Origin: an uncultured Alphaproteobacteria bacterium
Lineage (GTDB): Bacteria; Pseudomonadota; Alphaproteobacteria; RF32; CAG-239
Assembly (NCBI GenBank): GCA_946618745.1
Contig: CAMOLN010000029.1
Span: 1-8,299, forward strand
Direction of reading: 5' to 3'
DNA length: 8,299 nt
Below are positions 1 to 6,093 of the stretch, one piece after another. Numbering within the stretch: position 1 is the first letter of the stretch; each line of letters opens with the position of its first letter. Made by a program: the position numbers and the translations under genes. The notes beneath the pieces are model-generated. The model made no database searches. It was given only the letters and a program-made list of their open reading frames with translations, and was not told where the DNA came from.

Positions 1-366
1 TCCGATGTTATTTTCAGTAACCGAACTCACATATTTTAACAACCTCAATGCCAACCATATCGCAAACGCAACCATCATAAAAGTCTTTGCACCTCCGCTG
101 AACATCGTTTGCATTTTTGAATAATATTTATTAATAGCGTCAAACATCGTCTCAAATATTTGACACCCCAAACAATTTTTATCAGCCAATTCATTATCAA
201 GTTCTTCGCTGTCGCAATCTGTTCTCTGATTTGAAGCATCACAAGCCACTAAAGAATTTTGATCATTTGACCTGCTATCCGATCCGCACGCACTGACCAA
301 ACCTATCATCATAACGATAAGCAAGATCTTAAAACTGTTAAACAATGCCTTTCGCCAATCAACCAT
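1..366 (-). CDS. VirB6/TrbL-like type IV secretion membrane protein with lipoprotein signal (partial, N-terminus only)
   Basis: The ATG is at 364-366 and the frame stays open for 122 codons to the window edge, so the C-terminal part is missing. An AGAGGA ribosome binding site lies 7 bases upstream and overlaps the stop codon of the preceding gene, supporting this start and translational coupling (10-base gap). Residues 11-27 are hydrophobic and end in a good lipobox, LVSAC with Cys27, followed by Gly-Ser-Asp, so the mature N-terminus is probably lipidated. A polar Asp/Glu/Asn-rich segment follows (about 29-64), then a CxxC pair (Cys65, Cys68) and a membrane segment (about 94-112) containing AIWLALRLLKYVS. 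This CxxC-plus-helix block matches residues 121-170 of the 555-residue protein encoded just upstream, so I read the two as paralogues. The role is inferred: an inner-membrane channel component of a type IV secretion or conjugation apparatus. The lipoprotein signal on such a protein is odd. Confidence 0.65.
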   Translation of the reverse strand, partial: MVDWRKALFNSFKILLIVMMIGLVSACGSDSRSNDQNSLVACDASNQRTDCDSEELDNELADKNCLGCQIFETMFDAINKYYSKMQTMFSGGAKTFMMVAFAIWLALRLLKYVSSVTENNIG

Positions 367-376
367 GACTTTTCCT

Positions 377-2044
377 CTAACGAGCCCTTCTTCTTTTTAT
401 AGCTTTTATTGCTTTATTAGCACCGATTGCCCCGGCCACCACCGCTCCCACCGGACCGGTAATTGCCACTGCTCCGGCAACTTTTGCTGTATTTCCAACA
501 AATTTTCCTACTTTACTGTTAGCAACTCTGCTAACCGCTTCAGTACTCTTTTCACTCAACTTTTTACCTACCGCCTCAGTAGTAGGTTTTGTAATTTTTT
601 TAGCTGCTCCGGTAACCGCACTGGCTCCCATTGTAGCAACACTGGTTGCCTGTGATGACAATCCGCCTCCGGCAAAAGTATTAGTCAACGAAGCAACCTT
701 TCCTACCATCATAAACCCGCCAAATCCTGCAAAAGCAAACACCAGGAAATTTATACTTATCACTGACAACAGCTCCTTCATTTTCTCAACATCTAAAGTA
801 TCAACAGCTTGAACTAAAGCATCGATTCCCCGGTTATCGCCGGAATTAGTCGCCCCTAAAGCATGACCAACCAATTGCATGCAAACACTTACCGCCACAC
901 CGGCCATCATAAAAGTAAAAGTGCTGTTCATAAACAATTTAACTGCATTTCCGGAGGCTTTGGTAAAAATCTTAAACGGCCAACAAGCAATTGCAAAAGG
1001 CAACACCGCTCCGAAAACTCCTAATTCAACCACTGCATCAAACAAATAAAATACAAAAGCCAAACTTAGTAAAAATCCCAACAAACCAAATAACAATCCA
1101 TATATTAAACAATTAAAACCTAAACCGAACTGAATACCGGTTTCACTATCCGTTACATTAAACAAAGTCAAATATTTACCGCCTAAACACCGCAAAACTT
1201 TCCCCAAAGCCTGTAATAACGCAAATTGCTCATTTATATGCAATGTAAATGCTTCTAACTTTTGATATAAATCGCTTTCATATATCATATTGTTGGCAAC
1301 CTGGCTGGTATCTATTTGGCTGCTATAATTGCTGACAACGTCCTTATTTAATGCACCGTTTATAATATAATTGGCAAAATCCAACCCGCCCTCAAATATA
1401 GGTTTAATTAACAAATCAAACAAAGGCCAATTGCCGTCTTTGGTATAATACAATGCAAAGTATGCCAACAAGAACTTAAAAGCTTGTGTCAATATTTCGG
1501 TTAGATATTTTGCAGCATCTTGCGAGGTTAAAAAACTGACATGATTCAATGTTCTAATACCCAACCATATAGCAAAAATTACCACGATCAATGCTCTGAA
1601 TGGTCCTGCAAGATTTTCCATTGAAACCGTAACTAATTTATCCGATGCCTTATATGCCACACTTAACAAACTGCAAAACAAGCATCTTTGTCCGTTATTC
1701 CAAGCCACCGAAACCACTTCACAACCATTTCTTGCCCCATTTTTACTTCTGGTATAAACTCTTGCATCGGCAATGGGTTTGCCATCAATCATTTCTTCTT
1801 TTCTTATACAATAAGTATTTGCACCTTGAGCATCTTTATAACAAACAAATTTCGAAGTATTATATTTTTTTGAAAGATAGTGTCTGTTAATAAAATCCGC
1901 TGCTTTTTCCGGACTAAGCTCCTCATCATAATTTACTGTCGTTGTATCTTCAGCCATAGCTTGACCGCAAACAGACACCAACACAGCGACCATCAACAGC
2001 ATTGTCAACATAATTACAACATTTTTAGTAACTGTCTTTATCAT
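377..2044 (-). CDS. VirB6/TrbL-like type IV secretion system polytopic membrane protein
   Basis: This 555-residue protein starts with a signal peptide whose likely cleavage is after AMA (residues 29-31). A periplasmic region of about 115 residues follows, carrying Cys68, Cys79, Cys108 and a CLFC motif (Cys121, Cys124). Hydrophobic segments lie near 149-167, 183-203, 309-335, 338-355, 373-398 and 428-450, with a long soluble stretch (about 204-305) between the second and third. The C-terminal 100 residues are Ala/Gly/Thr/Lys-rich and end in a strongly basic KAIKRRRAR-type tail. Several helices in the second half, a large periplasmic loop and an Ala/Gly-rich tail are typical of VirB6/TrbL proteins, which form the inner-membrane channel of type IV secretion systems. 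No catalytic motif is visible. The ATG overlaps the end of the 66-residue gene by 20 bases, and the next gene begins 10 bases after the TAG stop, so all three are probably one transcript. The family call rests on architecture and the paralogous neighbour, not on a database match. Confidence 0.72.
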   Translation of the reverse strand: MIKTVTKNVVIMLTMLLMVAVLVSVCGQAMAEDTTTVNYDEELSPEKAADFINRHYLSKKYNTSKFVCYKDAQGANTYCIRKEEMIDGKPIADARVYTRSKNGARNGCEVVSVAWNNGQRCLFCSLLSVAYKASDKLVTVSMENLAGPFRALIVVIFAIWLGIRTLNHVSFLTSQDAAKYLTEILTQAFKFLLAYFALYYTKDGNWPLFDLLIKPIFEGGLDFANYIINGALNKDVVSNYSSQIDTSQVANNMIYESDLYQKLEAFTLHINEQFALLQALGKVLRCLGGKYLTLFNVTDSETGIQFGLGFNCLIYGLLFGLLGFLLSLAFVFYLFDAVVELGVFGAVLPFAIACWPFKIFTKASGNAVKLFMNSTFTFMMAGVAVSVCMQLVGHALGATNSGDNRGIDALVQAVDTLDVEKMKELLSVISINFLVFAFAGFGGFMMVGKVASLTNTFAGGGLSSQATSVATMGASAVTGAAKKITKPTTEAVGKKLSEKSTEAVSRVANSKVGKFVGNTAKVAGAVAITGPVGAVVAGAIGANKAIKAIKRRRAR

Positions 2045-2225
2045 TACCTTTCAACCCTTTTAAAGGATTCCCTAAAATAATAAAAGCAACAGCCAACACT
2101 GCTAGTAATAAAAACAAAGCTACATAAAAGGTCGATTCGGCACTCCAAAAATCCAACACTTTCCACTCAAAAAATACATAGGCCAAGCCCATTATCAAAA
2201 AAGTCACCACAAAAGCTTTTATCAT
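2025..2225 (-). CDS. small two-helix membrane protein of the type IV secretion-like operon, function unknown
   Basis: This 66-residue protein has two hydrophobic segments (about 3-19 and 33-53) joined by a short loop containing FEWKVLDFWSAEST, then a polar Lys/Asp/Asn-rich tail (about 54-66). A Lys near the N-terminus and Lys residues in the tail suggest both ends face the cytoplasm, giving an inner-membrane hairpin. It is the first gene of the leftward operon, and its last 20 bases overlap the start of the 555-residue VirB6/TrbL-like gene in another frame, which suggests translational coupling and a fixed ratio. The ribosome binding site is weak: an AGGG lies about 13 bases before the ATG and nothing better is closer. 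Size and helix count recall small type IV secretion components of the VirB2/VirB3/TrbC kind, but I see no motif that assigns it to one. It could instead be an accessory or chaperone-like partner of the larger protein. Confidence 0.7.
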   Translation of the reverse strand: MIKAFVVTFLIMGLAYVFFEWKVLDFWSAESTFYVALFLLLAVLAVAFIILGNPLKGLKGNDKDSY

Positions 2226-2291
2226 GTCTGCATATATTTCCCTGCTCTGTTTCTGTCATGATAACATATAAATTACTTATAAAGTGTTACA

Positions 2292-2348
2292 TTTTTTTTA
2301 TTTTTTACACAAAATTCGTTTTTTTTATTTTTTTTTGCACAAATTGTC
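2292..2348. repeat. two imperfect tandem copies of a T-tract/CACAAA unit
   Basis: Copy A (2292-2318, 27 bases) is T8-A-T6 followed by ACACAAAATTCG. Copy B (2319-2348, 30 bases) is T8-A-T9 followed by GCACAAATTGTC. The copies abut directly and share the T-tract, the central A and the CACAAA core, with a difference of three T's in tract length. The dyad ACAAaTTGT (2339-2347) occurs only in copy B. A pair of regulator sites or a slippage-prone repeat are both possible. Confidence 0.55.
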
Positions 2349-2367
2349 ATTTTTTGTATCAATCCGC

Positions 2368-2396
2368 TTGATTCTTTAATTGCTTTTTTTTATTAT
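2368..2396 (+). promoter_or_regulatory. putative sigma-70-type promoter of the double-XRE regulator gene
   Basis: TTGATT (2368-2373) and TATTAT (2391-2396) are separated by 17 bases, a standard spacing, with a T-tract inside the spacer. The predicted transcription start is near 2403, leaving a leader of about 34 bases before the ATG at 2437. This was read by eye against the consensus, and chance matches are common in such AT-rich sequence. Confidence 0.5.
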
Positions 2397-2436
2397 GATG
2401 GCGACATGTTTAATTTAACGTAAAGGCAGGTTTGCT

Positions 2437-3405
2437 ATGGAAGAAATTATTTTTCCCAATCAAATTAGAATGTATCGTCGCTTACGCGGTCGCTCAATGC
2501 AGGAATTAGCCGATCAACTGGGAGTTTCCCTTTCGGCAATCTCTAAAATTGAAAAAGGTTATCGTCGTGTTGATCAAGAACAATTGGTGCGTGTCGCTGA
2601 ATTTTTGGACTGCCCTCTTCAGGATTTGTTTGTTAACGAACAAAACTCTCAACAGGAGGTTGTTATTGCTTGGCGTCGCGAACAAGAGCGTCGTAACAAA
2701 ATCAATGAAAAAAGCGGACTTAAAACTTTAGGTGCCGGCTTGCGTCAAATTCGCGGAGAAAAAGGTCTCACCTTGATAGAAGTATCCGAAGGTGCCGATA
2801 TGACTTTGTCGGTCTACCACAGAATTGAAATGGGACAACGAGAAGTCTCCGACAAGGAAATGAAAAATATCGCCAAGGCTCTCAAAATGAGCGTTGAAGA
2901 TATGAAAGCTCATATCACTGAACTCAACAACAATGGTTTGTTGGATGAAATTATCATGCGTAATGATGCCAAATACAAACTGTTTTCTACTGCTCGTTCA
3001 GCTATCTCAAACTATGAAATCGGGCAAGATGTATCCCAAATATCTGTATACGGCACAGCCGGACGCGATGGAAACGTTTTAATTGATTTGGATGAAGAAA
3101 TCAAAAAGGTTGCTTGTCCGCCGCAATTACAAAACAAACGTGATGCTTACGCTTTAAATTTGTGTTCTCGTCGCTTAGGCAATGTCTTACCTCCTCGATC
3201 AATTCTTTATGTTGATCCGCAGGAACCGGTTGGATCTGGTGATATTGCCGTATACTACATTAGTGAATCTGAAGCCCAAATTGTTTCGATTCGCGAAAAC
3301 GAAAACGGTCAACTTTACGGTGTTCGTTGGAAACCTGACGAAAAAATAAACTTCAACGATAGCGACATTCACAAACTGCATCGTGTTGTATTTATAAGTT
3401 TATAA
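2437..3405 (+). CDS. XRE-family transcriptional regulator with two helix-turn-helix domains and an S24-like C-terminal domain
   Basis: This 322-residue cytoplasmic DNA-binding protein has a first XRE helix-turn-helix at about residues 8-65 (RSMQELADQLGVSLSAISKIE is the diagnostic stretch) and a second at about 99-155 (LTLIEVSEGADMTLSVYHRIE). A charged linker (about 70-95) joins them. The C-terminal part (about 200-320) resembles the beta-rich S24/LexA/CI fold, with SILYVDPQEPVGSGDIAVYY matching the usual strand after the nucleophile. The expected GDSM box is replaced by LCSRRLG (possible Ser244) and the usual basic position reads IVSIR without Lys, so self-cleavage is unlikely. The start is supported by an AGG at 2428-2430, 6 bases before the ATG. 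It is divergent from the VirB6-like operon and convergent with deoA, with a shared terminator. Regulation of the secretion operon, of itself or of both is plausible but inferred. Confidence 0.82.
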   Translation: MEEIIFPNQIRMYRRLRGRSMQELADQLGVSLSAISKIEKGYRRVDQEQLVRVAEFLDCPLQDLFVNEQNSQQEVVIAWRREQERRNKINEKSGLKTLGAGLRQIRGEKGLTLIEVSEGADMTLSVYHRIEMGQREVSDKEMKNIAKALKMSVEDMKAHITELNNNGLLDEIIMRNDAKYKLFSTARSAISNYEIGQDVSQISVYGTAGRDGNVLIDLDEEIKKVACPPQLQNKRDAYALNLCSRRLGNVLPPRSILYVDPQEPVGSGDIAVYYISESEAQIVSIRENENGQLYGVRWKPDEKINFNDSDIHKLHRVVFISL

Positions 3406-3415
3406 AAAAATATTT

Positions 3416-3451
3416 CACAAAAAAATACGGGAATTCCCCCGTATTTTTTTT
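3416..3451. terminator. bidirectional intrinsic terminator between the XRE regulator gene and deoA
   Basis: The stem TACGGG (3426-3431) pairs with CCCGTA (3438-3443) around a 6-base loop, extended by A-T pairs. It is followed by eight T's on the plus strand (3444-3451) and, read leftward, by seven T's (A-run 3419-3425). It lies in the 57-base gap between two convergent genes, about 10-20 bases past each stop codon, so it can end both transcripts. Confidence 0.88.
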
Positions 3452-3462
3452 ACATAATAACA

Positions 3463-4776
3463 TTATTGACCAATCTTTTCAATTATGCAATTATCTGAAA
3501 CTACTTTCTTATCCCCTATTTTAATTAGTTTTAATAAATTATTTCTTGCCACATTAAATTCATCTTCGTTTTGTGCATGAACAATTGCCAACGGATGTTG
3601 ATTATCAACCCAATCACCCACTTGGCAAAATTCACTGTATCCGTTTGCATAATCAATTTTCTCCTCCGGTAATGTCCTGCCGCCATGCAATTCTATAACA
3701 CTTAATCCGACACCTCGTGTGTCCATTCCAACCACATAACCGGAATTCTCGCCATACACCGGACGAATTATTTTTGACTTAGGCAAATATTTCCAAACAT
3801 CATCACAAAAGTCCGCAGGACCTCCTAAACAAGCTACCATTTTGGCAAATTTTTCCAAAGCCTCACCATTATCCAAAACCTTTTGTAATTTGGTTTTTGC
3901 ATCATCAATCGATTGAACTACCTTAGCCGACACCAACAATTCAGCACACAATTCCATATTAACTTTATGTAAACGCGGATTAATTCTTTTCCCTTTCAAA
4001 TAATCAACCGCCTCTGCTACTTCCAAAGCATTGCCCACACTATAACCTAATACCTGATTCATGTCGGTAATCACAGCTTTAGTTTTAGTACCTGCCGCAT
4101 CAGCAACTCTCACTATTGATTTAGCTAAAGCTTCAGCGCGATCTAAAGATGACATAAATGCACCATTACCGCATTTCAAATCCATAACCAAACAATCCAA
4201 CCCGGCAGCCAATTTTTTAGATAATATTGATGCCGTAATTAAATCAATCGATTCCACCGTTGCACACACATCTCTTACCGCATATATTCTTTTATCGGCC
4301 GGCGCCAAATTTCCGGTCTGCCCGATAATTGCACATCCTACTTCTTTCACTGTTTTTCGGAACAATTCGTTAGAAGGTGATGTTTGATAACCGCTTATTG
4401 AATCGAACTTATCCAAAGTTCCTCCGGTGTGTCCCAAACCTCGCCCGGATATCATAGGCACATAAGCTCCGCAAGCCGCAACCATCGGCGCCAACATCAA
4501 ACTTACCTTATCACCGACTCCTCCGGAAGAATGTTTATCAACCACTGCGCCATCAATATCATTCCATTCCATAACATCACCGGAATCACGCATTGCCAAC
4601 GTCAATGCCGTAGTTTCATCTTTAGTCATTCCATTAAGAAAAACCGCCATTGTCATTGCCGCAATCTGAGCATCTCCGATAGATTTATCGGTAACTCCCT
4701 TGACAAATTCCTTTATGTTCTGAGCCGTTAATATCTGCCCATCTCTTTTTTTACGAATAATTTCCGAAGCAAGCAT
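3463..4776 (-). CDS. deoA: thymidine phosphorylase (pyrimidine-nucleoside phosphorylase family)
   Basis: The enzyme phosphorolyses thymidine or deoxyuridine to the free base and 2-deoxyribose 1-phosphate in the cytoplasm. The 437 residues match the length of E. coli DeoA (about 440). The signature DKHSSGGVGD (about 80-89) forms the phosphate site, and SGRGLGHTGGTLDKF (about 110-124) is the family hallmark. Residues equivalent to E. coli His85, Arg171, Ser186 and Lys190 are present at His82, Arg168, Ser183 and Lys187. VMDLKCGNGAFM (about 197-208) and the C-terminal domain with GDWVDNQHPL are also as expected. It is the last gene of the cdd-deoC-deoA operon: its ATG follows the deoC stop by one base, and AGAAGGA at the end of deoC supplies the ribosome binding site. 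A broad pyrimidine-nucleoside phosphorylase is the alternative; the sequence looks closer to DeoA. Transcription ends at the shared terminator just downstream. Confidence 0.95.
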   Translation of the reverse strand: MLASEIIRKKRDGQILTAQNIKEFVKGVTDKSIGDAQIAAMTMAVFLNGMTKDETTALTLAMRDSGDVMEWNDIDGAVVDKHSSGGVGDKVSLMLAPMVAACGAYVPMISGRGLGHTGGTLDKFDSISGYQTSPSNELFRKTVKEVGCAIIGQTGNLAPADKRIYAVRDVCATVESIDLITASILSKKLAAGLDCLVMDLKCGNGAFMSSLDRAEALAKSIVRVADAAGTKTKAVITDMNQVLGYSVGNALEVAEAVDYLKGKRINPRLHKVNMELCAELLVSAKVVQSIDDAKTKLQKVLDNGEALEKFAKMVACLGGPADFCDDVWKYLPKSKIIRPVYGENSGYVVGMDTRGVGLSVIELHGGRTLPEEKIDYANGYSEFCQVGDWVDNQHPLAIVHAQNEDEFNVARNNLLKLIKIGDKKVVSDNCIIEKIGQ

Positions 4777-4777
4777 C

Positions 4778-5506
4778 TTAATATCCTTCTTCTATTGTTT
4801 TTAACAAATCAGCTAACAACGAACTGGCCCCGAGACGAAAATGTTCCGGTTTTACCCAATTTATTCCCATTATGCTTTGAGCCAAAACTAAATAGCTTTT
4901 CGCATCCAAAAAATTCTTTATTCCTCCGGAAGCCTTAAAGCCGACGTCTTTTCCGCTTGCTTTTATAGTTTCTAAAATAATATTGGCAACTTCCGGTGTT
5001 GCCGATACTTTGGTCTTACCCGTAGAAGTTTTGATAAAATCAACTTTTGCCTCTATCCCCAAATTTGTTGCTTTGATAATTTTATCTATTGAAACCAGCT
5101 CACCGCTTTCAATTATCAATTTCATAATTTTATGCCCGCATAAATGTCTGGCACATTTCAAATAACTTTTTACTTCATCAGTCTTTCCTTGCAACAATGC
5201 TCTATAAGGCAACACTACATCTAATTCATCAGCCCCTCTTGATATTGCCGCCGGTATTTCTTCTTCCAAAATATTTATATTATTATCACCTTGCGGAAAA
5301 TTAATCACTGTTGCCATTTTTATATCTGAACATTCCTTTTTGGCTGTTGGCAAAAAACGACTGAATACACACAAAGCTGCCGGATTGCCATAAGGTGTAT
5401 CCGCCAACTTGCAAAATTCTTTAATAGTAGCTTCTGTATCTCCGTCATGCAACGAAGTCAAATCCAAACATGATAACATTAATTTTGCTGCTGTTACATT
5501 ATCCAT
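4778..5506 (-). CDS. deoC: deoxyribose-phosphate aldolase
   Basis: This class I aldolase cleaves 2-deoxyribose 5-phosphate to acetaldehyde and glyceraldehyde 3-phosphate, feeding nucleoside sugar into central metabolism. At 242 residues it is within the family range (about 220-260). DFIKTSTGK (residues 156-164) contains the Schiff-base Lys159, GFKASGG (189-195) contains the second catalytic Lys191, and GADELDVVLPYRAL (91-104) carries Asp96, equivalent to E. coli Asp102. The C-terminal FRLGASSLLADLL is typical of the E. coli-like branch. The ATG has GAAAGG 8 bases upstream. It lies 63 bases after cdd and one base before deoA. Its substrate reaches it from the DeoA product only through phosphopentomutase, which is not in the window. 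Confidence 0.96.
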   Translation of the reverse strand: MDNVTAAKLMLSCLDLTSLHDGDTEATIKEFCKLADTPYGNPAALCVFSRFLPTAKKECSDIKMATVINFPQGDNNINILEEEIPAAISRGADELDVVLPYRALLQGKTDEVKSYLKCARHLCGHKIMKLIIESGELVSIDKIIKATNLGIEAKVDFIKTSTGKTKVSATPEVANIILETIKASGKDVGFKASGGIKNFLDAKSYLVLAQSIMGINWVKPEHFRLGASSLLADLLKTIEEGY

Positions 5507-5569
5507 ATTTTTGACCTTTCAAAAGTTACACTCATTCCGTCTCATAAGTATTTAATCTGGAATTGATAA

Positions 5570-5959
5570 CTAAAATTCCTTAAATCCCATCGGCAACAAT
5601 TCGCCGATTGTCAATGTTTTTACTTCACCCCTTGCGTTCGCCATATGCACCGGAGCATTTCCTTGAGCAAATTCTGCGATTCTCTGACGACAAGCACCGC
5701 AAGGTGAAATTATTTGTTTGCTATCCGCATAAATTAAAATTTCTTTGATTTCACTTTCTCCGCCATTAATCATCGCCGCCAAAGCTCCGGCTTCAGCGCA
5801 AGTTCCTACTGGATATGATACATTTTCCACATTACATCCTGAATATATCCTGCCGGTAGAGGTTAAAATAGCACATCCGACTTTAAACTCCGAATAAGGA
5901 GCATAAGCTCTTCCGGCCGCATTTTTAGCCTCTTTTAACAAAACCGAAATATTATTCAT
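5570..5959 (-). CDS. cdd: cytidine deaminase
   Basis: The enzyme hydrolytically deaminates cytidine and deoxycytidine to uridine and deoxyuridine in the cytoplasm, giving substrates for the phosphorylase encoded downstream. At 129 residues it matches the short, homotetrameric form. YAPYSEFKVGCA (19-30) is the conserved N-terminal segment and GCNVENVSYP (41-50) holds the nucleoside-binding Asn43 and Glu45. TCAEAGAL (53-60) supplies zinc ligand Cys54 and catalytic Glu56, and PCGACRQ (86-92) supplies ligands Cys87 and Cys90. CAEA replaces the common CAER; this is tolerated in the family. The ATG is preceded by GGGA about 9 bases upstream, a modest ribosome binding site, and the ATG triplets just before it are out of frame. 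It is the first gene of the cdd-deoC-deoA operon and is read divergently from the AsmA-family gene. Confidence 0.96.
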   Translation of the reverse strand: MNNISVLLKEAKNAAGRAYAPYSEFKVGCAILTSTGRIYSGCNVENVSYPVGTCAEAGALAAMINGGESEIKEILIYADSKQIISPCGACRQRIAEFAQGNAPVHMANARGEVKTLTIGELLPMGFKEF

Positions 5960-6030
5960 ATCATCATCCCGAAATTAAATGTTTTTTTAATATTATCACT
6001 TACAATGTATAATAAATTATATTCAAAATA

Positions 6031-6060
6031 TTGCAAAGATTATTTGCAAATAATGCAAAT
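6031..6060. repeat. three clustered TGCAAA motifs
   Basis: TTGCAAA (6031-6037), the perfect palindrome ATTTGCAAAT (6042-6051) and ATGCAAAT (6053-6060) lie within 30 bases, with TGCAAA starting at 6032, 6045 and 6054. The cluster overlaps the candidate -35 of the cdd promoter, a common place for an operator. Which regulator would bind is unknown. Confidence 0.45.
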
Positions 6061-6061
6061 A

Positions 6062-6081
6062 TCGGATAAATATATATCCGA
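6062..6081 (+). promoter_or_regulatory. inverted repeat just upstream of the AsmA gene ribosome binding site
   Basis: TCGGATA (6062-6068) and TATCCGA (6075-6081) are perfect 7-base arms around the loop AATATA. The repeat ends two bases before the GAGGTG ribosome binding site (6083-6088). It could be an operator in DNA or a small stem-loop in the leader RNA; there is no T-run, so it is not a terminator. Confidence 0.45.
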
Positions 6082-6093
6082 AGAGGTGATAAA

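Larger units (their letters stand above)
2226..2436. promoter_or_regulatory. divergent intergenic control region with T-tracts
   Basis: This 211-base gene-free region lies between the leftward VirB6-like operon and the rightward XRE regulator. It is very AT-rich and contains T8-A-T6 and T8-A-T9 runs, a further T6 run (2350-2355) and another long T run just before 2391. Such tracts usually bend or stiffen DNA and can act as UP-like elements. A recognisable promoter for the rightward gene lies at 2368-2396. For the leftward operon I could not find a convincing -35/-10 pair. The position suggests that both transcription units are controlled here, possibly by the XRE protein itself; that is inference. 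Confidence 0.5.
5960..6093. promoter_or_regulatory. divergent promoter region between cdd and the AsmA-family gene
   Basis: This 134-base gene-free region must hold the starts of both divergent transcripts. Leftward, TTGCAA (6031-6036) is followed after 18 bases by TTATAC or after 16 bases by TATTAT (both around 6007-6014), candidate elements for the cdd operon. Rightward, TATAAT (6008-6013) could be the -10 of the AsmA gene, but its -35 is poor. The candidate elements overlap, so the two promoters may compete. All were assigned by eye in AT-rich DNA. Confidence 0.45.

Noticed and set aside
365..655. Plus-strand open frame of 96 codons
   Set aside because: It lies inside the VirB6-like gene on the other strand and its product is Ser/Cys/Phe-rich and unlike a real protein.
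2025..2044. Possible frameshift joining the 66-residue gene to the VirB6-like gene
   Set aside because: The downstream gene has its own ATG and a complete signal peptide, so two overlapping genes fit better than one broken gene.
1960..2044. Lipobox in the 555-residue protein (LVSVC, Cys26)
   Set aside because: The residue before Cys is Val, which signal peptidase II disfavours, and a good AMA type I cleavage site follows.
2261..2290. Imperfect dyad AACATATAA ... TTATAAAGTGTT as an operator
   Set aside because: The arms align only with a 3-base gap, which is easily met by chance in such AT-rich DNA.
2292..2336. T-runs as an intrinsic terminator
   Set aside because: No GC-rich stem precedes either T-run, and the runs lie between divergent genes where no transcript needs to end.
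4061..4731. Plus-strand open frames (4061-4387 and 4429-4731)
   Set aside because: They are antisense shadows of deoA, whose frame carries all the catalytic motifs.
6031..6060. Calling the TGCAAA cluster a CytR operator
   Set aside because: CytR is known from enterobacteria and relatives and no CytR gene is seen here; only the repeat itself is supported.
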